Origin: Nitrosomonas supralitoralis
GTDB taxonomy: Bacteria > Pseudomonadota > Gammaproteobacteria > Burkholderiales > Nitrosomonadaceae
Length of the DNA: 63,283 nt
Assembly (NCBI RefSeq): GCF_003011925.2
Contig: NZ_PXXU01000017.1
Location: 1-63,283, forward strand
Direction: 5' to 3'
The position numbers and the translations under genes were made by a program. This document shows, in pieces, positions 1 through 8,969 of this stretch. How positions within the stretch are numbered: position 1 is the first letter of the stretch; every line of letters begins with the position of its first letter. Under the pieces are notes generated by a model that made no database searches, was not told the origin of the DNA, and saw only the letters and a program-made list of their open reading frames with translations.

Positions 1-205
1 GCTGTGAAAGTTAACGGGACAGTAGTGGAATTAAGATCATGTGATTTGGCTTCGGCGCTTTCCAGATTGATTTGCAGCCGCAATTCATTGATTGAATCGG
101 CATTCTTATAGACCTGACCCCAATTCTGCGTCAATTTTATTTTTCAATATCATAAGCTTGGTTACATTCACAAATCAATACGTGCCATTTTAAAGCGGAT
201 TGTTT
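1..205. other. Left-edge stretch, no assignable gene
   Basis: A minus-strand reading frame stays open from about position 145 to the window edge (about 47 codons, containing the segment NADSINELRLQINLESAE), but it has no ATG and no family that I recognise. It could be the head of a gene that continues to the left, or coding debris. The segment gacctgacccc near 112-122 resembles sequence often found beside transposases; this is a weak impression. Confidence 0.2.
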
Positions 206-3200
206 TCAGTTGTTAATACTCAATTTTTGAATCAATTCCTTAATCCGTATCACGCGCTTGTTAACATCCGCAATCTGCACCTGAACTTTCAAACGATCCG
301 GCCCGGAGAGTGAGTATTCGCGGCCACTTTGGATCAGTTTGATGATTTCAGCGGGATTGATCGGAGGATTCGGGATAAACTGGATTTGGATACTTTCTGC
401 GCTGGCATCAATGCGTGTGATTCCGAGTGGCTTGGCGGCGATGCGCAGGCGGTGACAGTCGAGCAGTGCGCGTGCCGGGTTTGGCAACAGGCCGAAGCGG
501 TCGATCAGTTCACGATGCATGTCGTCCAGTTGCTCGTTGTCGGCGCAATTGGCCATGCGTTTGTACAGCACCAGGCGTTCGTGAATGTCGTGGCAGTAAT
601 CATCCGGCAACAGCGCGGGGACATGCAGGGTGATCTCGGTTGCCACGCCTAGCGGATGCTGCACATCAGGTTCTTTGCCCTCCTTTAAGGATTGGATCGC
701 GGTATCCAACATGGTGCTATAGAGACTAAAACCGATTTCCTGCATTTCACCGCTTTGTGATTCGCTCAATACCGCACCGGCACCGCGGATTTCCAGATCG
801 TGCATGGCTAGATAAAAGCCGGAACCCAGTTCCTCCATCGCTTGAATTGCTTCCAGGCGTTTTTTGGCTTGTGCGCCAAGCGCTTTTTCCGGTGCTGTCA
901 GCAAGTAAGCATATGCTTGATGATGCGATCGCCCGACACGGCCACGCAATTGATGCAGTTGCGCCAAACCGAATTTGTGCGCATTATTGATGACTATGGT
1001 ATTGGCGCTCGGAATGTCGATGCCGGTTTCGATAATGGTGGTGCACAACAGGATATTGAAGCGCTGTTGATAGAAATTGCGCATCACATGCTCCAATTCC
1101 CGTTCCGGCATTTGTCCGTGAGCGATATGAATGCGCGCTTCGGGTAGCAAACCGGAAAGCTTTTCATACATCAACTGAATAGTGCTGACTTCGTTGTGCA
1201 GGAAATAAATTTGCCCGCCGCGTTTCAATTCGCGCAAACATGCTTCACGAATAACACCCATCGAGAATCCGCTGACAAACGTGCGAATTGCCAGACGACG
1301 CTGCGGTGCAGTGGCGATGATGGAAAAATCGCGCAACCCTTCCAGGGACATCGCCAGGGTGCGTGGAATTGGCGTGGCGGTCAGCGTCAACACATCGACT
1401 TCGGCGCGTAATTTTTTCAATTGTTCTTTTTGCCGCACGCCAAAGCGATGCTCTTCGTCGATAATCACCAGACCTAAATTCTTGAAATGTACGTCTTTCT
1501 GAATTAGTTTGTGTGTGCCGATGATAATATCAAGTGCGCCTTTTGCCAGATCGGCTAACGCCTGAGTTTGTTCTTTCGCGGAACGGAAGCGCGACAATTC
1601 GGAGATTTTGACTGGCCATTGATCGGCAATCAAGCCAAAGCGGTCGGAGAAATTCTGGAAATGCTGTTCAGCCAGCAGCGTGGTGGGAACCAGAACTGCT
1701 ACCTGTTTGCCGTCCGCTACTGCGATAAAAGCCGCGCGTAACGCGACCTCCGTTTTGCCAAAACCCACGTCACCGCAAATCAACCGATCCATTGGTTTTC
1801 CAGACGTCAGGTCCTCAATCACCGCCTTTATTGCCGCGGCTTGATCAGCGGTTTCCTCAAAACCGAATCCTTCCGCGAAAGCGTCATAGTCGTGTTGTTT
1901 GAGCGTAAAAGTATGACCTTCACGCGCAGCACGCTGAGCGTATAAATTCAACAATTCCGCTGCGGTGTCGCGCACCTGCTGCATCGCTTTGCGTTTGGCT
2001 TTATCCCATTGGCCGCTGCCCAATTTGTGCAGCGGCGCCGATTCCGGGGCGGCTCCGCTATAACGCCCGATCAGATACAGTTGCGAAACCGGCACGTAAA
2101 GCTTATCGCCACCTTCGTACTCCAACGCCAGAAATTCGCTCAGTTCGCCGGATTCGCCTTCACCGACATCCATGCTGACCAAACCGAGATAGCGGCCAAT
2201 GCCATGCTGTTCATGGACCACCGGATCGCCGGGCTTGATTTCCGAGAGGTCACGCAGAATATTATCGGTTGCGGTAGTTTTGCGCGATTCCCGTTCGCGC
2301 CGTCCATGCACATGTGTCGCGTACAGTTCGCTTTCGGTAATGAAAGCCCGTTTTTCAGGCCCGTCAATGAAACCCGAATGCAGTGGTGCTAAGCCAAGCA
2401 TAAGTTTTTGCTTACTGCTTAAGAAGGTGGCATAGTCCTGGCAGATATCGGGATGCAAATCGTATTGATGCAAATACTCGGCGATTAATTCGCGCCGTCC
2501 CATGCTTTCGGCCAGCAACAAAACCCGGCCCTCGGATTGGGAGAATTGCGTGACAAAAGCTGCTAATTTTTCCAACGGATTTTCCGCATGCCGGTTGACT
2601 TGCACCGATGGCAGCGGAAGACTGGTTTTAGCGCCGGTAAGTTTTGCATCCTGCTCACGAGGCAGAATCTCAATGCGGGCATACGATTTTAATTTAGCGA
2701 AGAAGCTGTCGCTGGATAGAAATAACTCCAGTGGCGGCAGCAACGGGCGATCCAGATCGCCACGTAACAATAGATAACGCGACTGGGTATCGTGCCAGAA
2801 TTCATCGATGATCGGCCGTACATCCTGATGCAAACAGAGCAATGTATTTTCAGGCAAATAATCAAACAGAGTTGCCGTTTGTTCAAAAAACAGCGGCAGA
2901 TAATATTCAATGCCGGCAGGCGTCAGACCTTTGCTAATATCTTTATAAATTTGTTTTTTTGACGGATCGCCCTCGAATTTCTCACGGAAATTGCCGCGAA
3001 AACAGGTACGCCCGGCTTCATCCACCGGGAATTCACGCGCAGGCAATAAACGGATTTCCTTGACCGGATAAATGCTGCGTTGCGTATCGACATCAAAGGT
3101 ACGGATCGTGTCGATTTCTTTATCCAGCAAATCAATACGATATGGTAACGGACTGCCCATCGGGAACAAATCGATCAAGCCGCCACGCACGCTATATTCG

Positions 3201-3670
3201 CCGGGTGAGAAAACCTGCGTGACATGCGTGTATCCCGCTAATGTCAGTTGACTGCGCAATCCGGCCAAATCCAGCGTATCTCCTTGTTTCAGAAAAAAGG
3301 TATGCGCCGCGAGGTATTCACGTGGCAGCATGCGATAAAGCGCTGTGGTCAGAGGTGCGATCAGCACATCGCAAGCACCGGCCATTACTTGATACAGTGT
3401 CGCGAGACGTTCCGAGACAAGATCATGATGCGGCGAGAACGTATCGTATGGCAGTGTTTCCCAATCCGGGAGCAGATAGGTTCTCAGTTCGGATGCAAAA
3501 TAGGGAATTTCTTCCAGTAGACGCTGCGCATCAAGTGCATTAGCTGTGATGATAGTGACAGGCTTAGCCTGCTGCGCCAACTGTGCGAGAAACAACGCAT
3601 CGCTGGAGCCGTCAAAATCAGCGTACCGTGCTACGGTGCCAGGTGCGGGTAAAGGGTGCTTTTGTTGCAT
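206..3670 (-). CDS. mfd: Transcription-repair coupling factor Mfd
   Basis: Mfd is a DNA translocase that removes RNA polymerase stalled at lesions and recruits UvrA to the template strand. The 1154-residue length is normal for the family. The N-terminal third carries the UvrB-like module, followed by the RNA-polymerase-interacting region with HEQHGIGRYLGL. The helicase motor has Walker A GDVGFGKTE, the DEEH box in IIDEEHRFG, motif III TLTATPIPRT and motif VI QLRGRVGRS. The TRCF domain lies near the C-terminus. It starts at an ATG (MQQKHPLPAPG). It is a single gene facing away from the next gene to the right. No intrinsic terminator is obvious after its stop. Confidence 0.97.
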   Translation of the reverse strand: MQQKHPLPAPGTVARYADFDGSSDALFLAQLAQQAKPVTIITANALDAQRLLEEIPYFASELRTYLLPDWETLPYDTFSPHHDLVSERLATLYQVMAGACDVLIAPLTTALYRMLPREYLAAHTFFLKQGDTLDLAGLRSQLTLAGYTHVTQVFSPGEYSVRGGLIDLFPMGSPLPYRIDLLDKEIDTIRTFDVDTQRSIYPVKEIRLLPAREFPVDEAGRTCFRGNFREKFEGDPSKKQIYKDISKGLTPAGIEYYLPLFFEQTATLFDYLPENTLLCLHQDVRPIIDEFWHDTQSRYLLLRGDLDRPLLPPLELFLSSDSFFAKLKSYARIEILPREQDAKLTGAKTSLPLPSVQVNRHAENPLEKLAAFVTQFSQSEGRVLLLAESMGRRELIAEYLHQYDLHPDICQDYATFLSSKQKLMLGLAPLHSGFIDGPEKRAFITESELYATHVHGRRERESRKTTATDNILRDLSEIKPGDPVVHEQHGIGRYLGLVSMDVGEGESGELSEFLALEYEGGDKLYVPVSQLYLIGRYSGAAPESAPLHKLGSGQWDKAKRKAMQQVRDTAAELLNLYAQRAAREGHTFTLKQHDYDAFAEGFGFEETADQAAAIKAVIEDLTSGKPMDRLICGDVGFGKTEVALRAAFIAVADGKQVAVLVPTTLLAEQHFQNFSDRFGLIADQWPVKISELSRFRSAKEQTQALADLAKGALDIIIGTHKLIQKDVHFKNLGLVIIDEEHRFGVRQKEQLKKLRAEVDVLTLTATPIPRTLAMSLEGLRDFSIIATAPQRRLAIRTFVSGFSMGVIREACLRELKRGGQIYFLHNEVSTIQLMYEKLSGLLPEARIHIAHGQMPERELEHVMRNFYQQRFNILLCTTIIETGIDIPSANTIVINNAHKFGLAQLHQLRGRVGRSHHQAYAYLLTAPEKALGAQAKKRLEAIQAMEELGSGFYLAMHDLEIRGAGAVLSESQSGEMQEIGFSLYSTMLDTAIQSLKEGKEPDVQHPLGVATEITLHVPALLPDDYCHDIHERLVLYKRMANCADNEQLDDMHRELIDRFGLLPNPARALLDCHRLRIAAKPLGITRIDASAESIQIQFIPNPPINPAEIIKLIQSGREYSLSGPDRLKVQVQIADVNKRVIRIKELIQKLSINN

Positions 3671-3963
3671 TGTTAGTTTATCTAGCTTGCAGTACCAGGA
3701 AATAACTGGCTGACAAGCAGATGTTCACTCAAAAATCCGCATATTATATGCCAGTTCTAATTCATCTACTTTGTTTCAGGATTTTTCGAGTGGTTGAAAT
3801 TTGTCAATAAGAGCGTAAATTTCTGCATTATTCATGACTTGAATTTATACATAACAGGATTATTCTTTAAATGCGTGCCATAAATGGATTGGCATATAGC
3901 GTAGAATATTCAATGATTGATCGTGAGATCAGTTTATTTAATGGTTTTGTCTTGAGTGCTTTC
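3671..3963. other. Intergenic region upstream of mfd
   Basis: Divergent spacer between mfd and the TPR-like gene. On the minus strand at 3776-3835 a 19-codon frame, MNNAEIYALIDKFQPLEKS, ends at a TGA, and reading through that stop gives 16 more codons. It looks like the N-terminus of a small antitoxin-like (DUF2281-type) protein, possibly decayed. I see no clear promoter. Confidence 0.3.
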
Positions 3964-4785
3964 ATGAAATCGAACATACGGCAATTGGAAAAGAAAATTA
4001 TTCTTTATACCTGTAAAGTAATTACAGTTATCTGCTTTTCAGCATCGTCATTTGCGCAAGACGCATCTCCCACGTTAATGACACCGGAAAATATTCAGAA
4101 AATTGAATTGGCCGTGTGGAAGTATGCGATTGATACACCGCTACTTTTACAAACCATTGATTGGTTCAGCGATCTGGCGCGAGATTCTCGAGAGCCAGTC
4201 GCTCTTGCTGAGCTTTCCCGTTTAAAATTTATGCACGCTCAGATCGAACCCGATAAAGATTACCGTGTTCATTTGTTTGAGCGTTGCATTGCGGCGGCTG
4301 ATCAAGCATTGACATTGAATGCCAACGACGTACGCGGATTGTTCTGGAAAGCCGTGGCGATGGGTAAAATAGCTGAAGATGGCGGCATTTTGAATGCACT
4401 TAGAATGTTGCGGCCGATGGAAGAGTTGTTACTGAAAGTGGTTGAGCTGGACGAAAGATACGAGAACGCCGGAGCCCATCGGGCACTGGGTCGCATGTAT
4501 CACAAACTACCGGGGTTTCCGATCAGCTTTGGCAGCAACCAAAAAGCGCTCGCGCATCTCAAGCGAGCGCACGAGCTATTTCCCATGGATGTTATTACGC
4601 GCGCTTTTTATGCTGAGTTATTGTATGACATAGGCAGAAAGGATGAGGCGAGCAAGCATGCCGATTTTGTGCTTGCAACACCGATAGCTGATGAAGATAC
4701 GCTGGAATTTTCCGAATATGTCGATATCGCTCTGACTGTGCTGAAAAAAACCGGTGGATCGAATATTAAGGTTGGGAATTATTAG
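3964..4785 (+). CDS. Exported TPR-like protein, TatT family resemblance
   Basis: Function unknown. The frame is open from 3871, but I chose the ATG at 3964 because it leads directly into a signal peptide (basic n-region KSNIRQLEKK, a hydrophobic stretch, cleavage after SSFA). The mature part is all alpha-helical in character with TPR-like spacing: DVRGLFWKAVAMGK, then ALGRMYHKLPG, then KALAHLKRAHELFP and AELLYDIGRKDEA. This order resembles the TatT/RMD family of helical repeat proteins, some of which accompany TRAP transporters; no TRAP genes are nearby. It is probably periplasmic. It is flanked by long spacers, so it is likely monocistronic. Confidence 0.6.
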   Translation: MKSNIRQLEKKIILYTCKVITVICFSASSFAQDASPTLMTPENIQKIELAVWKYAIDTPLLLQTIDWFSDLARDSREPVALAELSRLKFMHAQIEPDKDYRVHLFERCIAAADQALTLNANDVRGLFWKAVAMGKIAEDGGILNALRMLRPMEELLLKVVELDERYENAGAHRALGRMYHKLPGFPISFGSNQKALAHLKRAHELFPMDVITRAFYAELLYDIGRKDEASKHADFVLATPIADEDTLEFSEYVDIALTVLKKTGGSNIKVGNY

Positions 4786-5102
4786 CTACGCGTTTTAAAA
4801 GGCTGCAAATGGCAGGTTGACGGGAAGCTGTCTATGCTGTTTTTTCAGTGTTAGCAATTGACTAAGACGCTCTTTATTCTGTAAGGACTGCGCTTTATTA
4901 CCTGACTCTGTCTGGCATCAATTGACATTGGAAATGTTTTCAATTATTGCGCTAAATTCAAAGCAATCGGCAATGCGATCATCGGTTTACTAGATCTATT
5001 GAGTGCGGCCAATCGGATTTATTGTTTTTATTGTTTAATCCCGGTTTCCCTAAGGAATAAATCAGCTAAACTATTGCATCTGTTTTTTCTGCCAACATAT
5101 TT
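4786..5102 (+). other. Intergenic, nothing recognised
   Basis: A 317-base spacer, AT-rich in its second half. I see no coding frame, tRNA, strong hairpin or repeat in it. It presumably holds the promoter of the phosphatase gene. Confidence 0.4.
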
Positions 5103-5702
5103 ATGACTGAAACTCTAATCGATTTGATTCGTCACGGCGAGCCCATCGGCGGACGCCGTTATCGTGGTCATGGTGTGGATGATCCGCTGAGCGAAAAAGG
5201 ATGGTCGCAAATGTGGCGCGCTGTTGGCGATTGCAATCAGTGGCAGCAAATTATTACTTCCCCGCTGCAACGCTGCCAGGCATTTGCCTATGCTTTAGGG
5301 GAACGCTATGACATTAACGTCTCAGTTGAACCGCGCTTTAAGGAAGTGGGGTTTGGCGAATGGGAAGGGTTGAGTCATGATGAAGTTAAAATTGGACGCA
5401 TGCTCGAATATCAAGCTTTTTTGCAGAATCCTGTGAATGCTCGACCGTTAGGCGCCGAACCTCTCGACGATTTTGTTCAACGGGTTTATTCAGCCTATGA
5501 AGCCGCTATAGAGCGCTACTCCAGTCACCATATTCTGATCGTTGCGCACGCTGGTGTGATGCGTGCATTGATTGCAAAAACACTCCAAGCGCCTGCGATC
5601 GGTTTATATCGCATCAAAATCAGCAATGGTGGGGTTACGCGTATTCGTCACACCGGAGTGGGTGCGGTGCTGGAGTTGCTGAATGGAAAATTGTCTGCTT
5701 AG
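5103..5702 (+). CDS. Histidine phosphatase family protein (phosphoglycerate-mutase-like)
   Basis: A 199-residue branch-1 histidine phosphatase. The catalytic phospho-acceptor motif is LIRHGEP at residues 8-14; the second arginine motif is ITSPLQRCQAFA; the acid residue lies in GFGEWEG; the second histidine is in IVAHAGVMRALI. All core residues are present, so it should be an active phosphomonoesterase. The size and the RHGEP motif fit CobC-like alpha-ribazole phosphatases as well as general SixA/GpmB-type enzymes. No cobalamin genes are near, so the substrate cannot be assigned. It ends 38 bases before the converging HlyD gene. Confidence 0.85.
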   Translation: MTETLIDLIRHGEPIGGRRYRGHGVDDPLSEKGWSQMWRAVGDCNQWQQIITSPLQRCQAFAYALGERYDINVSVEPRFKEVGFGEWEGLSHDEVKIGRMLEYQAFLQNPVNARPLGAEPLDDFVQRVYSAYEAAIERYSSHHILIVAHAGVMRALIAKTLQAPAIGLYRIKISNGGVTRIRHTGVGAVLELLNGKLSA

Positions 5703-5740
5703 GCAGCAGGAAGTAAGAATTATATTTTCCTCATGCTGAT

Positions 5741-6790
5741 TTAATAGAAATAAATTGTTACCGGCATTCCATTGATTAGCCGATTGTTAGGGATCTCAAT
5801 AAATTCCAAATGCGCCAGTATTGCAGTGCGAACCGGCTCGAGCGGATTGACTGCTTCAGTCAGCGTTCTTTGCGTAACACCGGGAACGGAAATTATCTTC
5901 GCCTTTGTTTTTTCTCCATTAGGAAATTTCACCACTACAATTTGACCCTCCACTGCATAATCTTGATATTTGGGTGGTATGAAGGCATCAACATATACTT
6001 TCTCAGGGAAAATAATTTCAAGCACTGCTTGTCCACGACCCAAATATTCTCCAGGCTGTACAAATACTTCAGTAACTATTCCATTTCCTGAAGGCGCAAC
6101 AAGATTTAGCAGTTGTATCTGGCCTTGAATCTTTTCATATTCAAGTTGCATTTGGCTAATCTGGTTTGAAATCCTACGCATTTCAGAGGAATGATCTTGT
6201 TCTTGACGTTCTGTTCTCTCAAGTGCCACTATATTTTCAAGCGCTTTATGATACTGATTTTTAGCCGAGACAATTTCCGCTTGAGTAGCTGCGCCCTGTG
6301 TAAATAAGGTTTCATAATGCTGTAGACGTTTATATGCAAAGGTCTTATGTTCTTGAGCGTATTTCAGTAGTTGAGCCGAGTTTGACGTCGACTGAAGGAC
6401 TTGATCTAACAGCTGTTGTTTTTCTTTTATTAGCGCATCAATTTCAATTTTTAATCGACCATGGTTATCAAGTAATGGTACATTGGTCAGCTCAGCCAAA
6501 TGGTTTCCTTCAGAAACTGCTTGCAATGGTTCGACAAATAACTGATGAACATATCCATCAACAGCGGTACGGACAGGAAAATTTGATATTCTAATGCGTC
6601 CGCTCGCTTCAATTGCGATCGCATCCCATGCAATTACCGTCAGCAAATAAACGATCGGGAGGCTCGAAATTACAACAATCAGATACCAACGCCAAGGCCT
6701 GCCAGGCCGCTTTGCCTCACTATATTGAATGCGTAATCCTCGATCAATATCCGGAGCTTTATTTTCAGGCTGATTAAAGCGGATTTTCAT
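5741..6790 (-). CDS. HlyD-type membrane fusion protein of the exopolysaccharide cluster
   Basis: A 349-residue periplasmic adaptor with a short cytoplasmic N-terminus, one membrane segment (about residues 35-56), a lipoyl-like half motif (FPVRTAVDGYVHQLFV), a long helical hairpin (about 108-225), the second lipoyl half (LVAPSGNGIVTEVFVQPGEY) and a beta-barrel region (YVDAFIPPKYQDY). It should bridge the inner-membrane synthase to the outer-membrane factor, as Alg44 or BgsB do in alginate and mixed-linkage glucan systems; unlike Alg44 it has no PilZ domain. Its ATG lies inside the end of the OMF-GH gene (17-base overlap), so translation is coupled. It is the last gene of the four-gene operon. 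Confidence 0.85.
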   Translation of the reverse strand: MKIRFNQPENKAPDIDRGLRIQYSEAKRPGRPWRWYLIVVISSLPIVYLLTVIAWDAIAIEASGRIRISNFPVRTAVDGYVHQLFVEPLQAVSEGNHLAELTNVPLLDNHGRLKIEIDALIKEKQQLLDQVLQSTSNSAQLLKYAQEHKTFAYKRLQHYETLFTQGAATQAEIVSAKNQYHKALENIVALERTERQEQDHSSEMRRISNQISQMQLEYEKIQGQIQLLNLVAPSGNGIVTEVFVQPGEYLGRGQAVLEIIFPEKVYVDAFIPPKYQDYAVEGQIVVVKFPNGEKTKAKIISVPGVTQRTLTEAVNPLEPVRTAILAHLEFIEIPNNRLINGMPVTIYFY

Positions 6791-8969
6791 GAAGGTATTT
6801 TTCCCAGTCTAGCCATGATTGAATAATTAGACCTCCAAAGTTTGAGCTTTGAAGTTGATTCTGAAGTTGCTGCATTGCATTAATAAAATTCCGTCGCGAC
6901 TTATGTGCATAGCTGTTTTCTGGGCCTATTTCCAGCTCTAGGCTTTGTGCCAGACTAAACACTAGCGTTGGGTGTTGTTGCATTGCCGATTTAAGCATCG
7001 TGACAATACTCTGTATGTTCATCGAGTAATACATCACTGCAATCTCTTTGATCCCAATCCTGCTTAATTCACAGAGAAGGCATAAACCAAATGACGAGTC
7101 CTTCGCTAAATAGCGTGGATGAATACTGATACCTACAGTCCATGGGGAAATCGCGGCCACTTGTCGAACTGTTTCGACAAACTCCTCTAGTCTCGCTTTT
7201 CCACTGAGCTCCGATTCCAGTTGGTCCGGTTCAATATCAAGATGCAACCCATCGAAACCAACTCCTGCTAGTTTATGGATAATTTGCAGTAAATTATTGC
7301 GATACTCGGGTAAAATCCAGTCCGGATCACCTAAAAGTAATTCAATCTTTTTTTTGTGATGACGAGCATCATGTAAAAAATTTTGCAGACTCTTGGGATT
7401 TTCTGCCATTTGTGAGATTTGTTGTGCATCAAGAGAAACAAGGAATCGATTGATCGCATTAGTTTCTTTTTTCTTCCATAATCCAGTTTGTGTTATCAAT
7501 TTATCAAAATTCCAGACATACACAGCCAGTTGACCGGAAAGAAATTCTGTATTCGCAGGCGTTGCATGTTTAATTGTTTTTTCTGACGCTTCTTTACCGC
7601 CATTTATTAGAAATTGTTTTGCTTGATGCAGCGGATCGAGCAATGTAGTGAGGTCGGTTTCCGGATAACTATCTTCTCCTGGCATATTCGGTAATAAAAT
7701 AAACTGTCGCAAGCGGATATGAAGTTTCCAGTGCTCGGATTCTGCTTCGATGTTCTCTGCCGCGATACGATAATAGTTGTTCAGCGCTTGCAGGTATTGC
7801 TCGATCACATCGCCATCCAGAACTTGCAGACGAAGATGCCTTTCGCGCATTAATTCTTGCGCGGCCTCAAGGCGTGTACGCTGAAAATTGATTTGTTGAG
7901 CCAATTGCTGAAAACTACTCAGTAGTGAATGAAAATCGTGTTGTAACTCCTGATCACGTCGTGTGTAATCTGCACGTAAGCTGATTAATTGACTGTTTAA
8001 TCGTGACTGTTCATTTTTCCGGTAACTAACAATTTCTAGCGGCATTCTGAAATTAAAACCAACCGCCCCGCCATACCCCCATTGCATACCCTCGGGCGGT
8101 GATGGATGAGGAATTGCAGGTCCTCCAAAACCAGTGACTGAAACATCAGATTCTATTCCCTGCCAATTTTGAGTATCCCGAATATTTTGCAGATTATCTA
8201 TTTGCGCTTGTAGTATTTTAAGATCTAGCTGGTCGACTTCGTTCAATACGGTATTTGCAATTTTACCTAAAGATGGTTTTACTGGTGTAAAAGGCGTTAC
8301 TGCTGAATTAGTTAAATGCGCTAATCGCATTAACGCCTGATTACTGTTGTTGTAGAATTCAACTTGTGTTCGTTGCGCCCGCTCAAAAGCGGAAAGAAAC
8401 TCGAAGTAATCTGATTTAAACAACAATCCTGCTTCTTGCCGCTTGCGCAGCAAATTTTCAACACCATCATTACGCAAATGCAGATAAACATCTGTCAACG
8501 ACAGAATTTTTTGTGCACTCCAGTAGGCCGCATAGTTTTCTTCTAAAAAGAGTGCTGCCAGCCGACGGCTCCAATCTAAACGAATTGTTTCAATCCTCAC
8601 TTGTGTTGCTGCGTCTTCAATAGCACGCTGCTGTCTTTCAGCACTGCCCAGCAAAGGGTAGCGCACCCCAATGCGTGCAAGCGGATCAAAAAAATGCCCA
8701 AATGGCTCGCGCGCAAAAGGACTTTTTTGGAAACCACCGGATACACCCCCAAACACTTCCAGACCCTTGAGTGCTTCTTGAGCCAGTAAATTAGATCGTT
8801 GTGCTTCTAAATCGGCTTGTGCTTTCAATGTCGATGCCGCTTGATCAAGATGCGAATAAAATTCAGACAGTGTTCTTATTTCAGCAAGCGCAGTTGAATT
8901 TAGCAGGGTCAGTAAGGCCAATAGCAATATGAAATGCACTGTTACTGTTTCCCTTTCTTGAGTACCCAT
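6774..8969 (-). CDS. Outer-membrane factor (TolC-like) fused to a GH18-like barrel
   Basis: A 731-residue protein with two parts. Residues 11-29 form a signal peptide (cleavage near TALA). Residues about 30-440 look like an outer-membrane efflux protein: long helices rich in Gln/Ala/Arg, with an internal repeat typical of TolC (LEAQRSNLLAQEALKG and LEAAQELMRERHLRLQ). Residues about 480-731 form a TIM-barrel-like domain: GFDGLHLDIEPDQ (571-583) matches the GH18 signature DGxDxDxE with the first inner Asp replaced by His, D578 and E580 kept; VMYYSM (645-650) and IIQSWLDW near the end fit later GH18 strands. A GTG at 8939, two bases after the upstream stop and behind AAAGGGA, is an alternative start that gives a tighter signal peptide. 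Role inferred: export channel plus polymer trimming. Confidence 0.75.
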   Translation of the reverse strand: MGTQERETVTVHFILLLALLTLLNSTALAEIRTLSEFYSHLDQAASTLKAQADLEAQRSNLLAQEALKGLEVFGGVSGGFQKSPFAREPFGHFFDPLARIGVRYPLLGSAERQQRAIEDAATQVRIETIRLDWSRRLAALFLEENYAAYWSAQKILSLTDVYLHLRNDGVENLLRKRQEAGLLFKSDYFEFLSAFERAQRTQVEFYNNSNQALMRLAHLTNSAVTPFTPVKPSLGKIANTVLNEVDQLDLKILQAQIDNLQNIRDTQNWQGIESDVSVTGFGGPAIPHPSPPEGMQWGYGGAVGFNFRMPLEIVSYRKNEQSRLNSQLISLRADYTRRDQELQHDFHSLLSSFQQLAQQINFQRTRLEAAQELMRERHLRLQVLDGDVIEQYLQALNNYYRIAAENIEAESEHWKLHIRLRQFILLPNMPGEDSYPETDLTTLLDPLHQAKQFLINGGKEASEKTIKHATPANTEFLSGQLAVYVWNFDKLITQTGLWKKKETNAINRFLVSLDAQQISQMAENPKSLQNFLHDARHHKKKIELLLGDPDWILPEYRNNLLQIIHKLAGVGFDGLHLDIEPDQLESELSGKARLEEFVETVRQVAAISPWTVGISIHPRYLAKDSSFGLCLLCELSRIGIKEIAVMYYSMNIQSIVTMLKSAMQQHPTLVFSLAQSLELEIGPENSYAHKSRRNFINAMQQLQNQLQSSNFGGLIIQSWLDWEKYLHENPL

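Noticed and set aside
329..3543. Several plus-strand frames opposite mfd
   Set aside because: They are antisense shadows of a well-supported gene, with skewed residue composition and no start signals.
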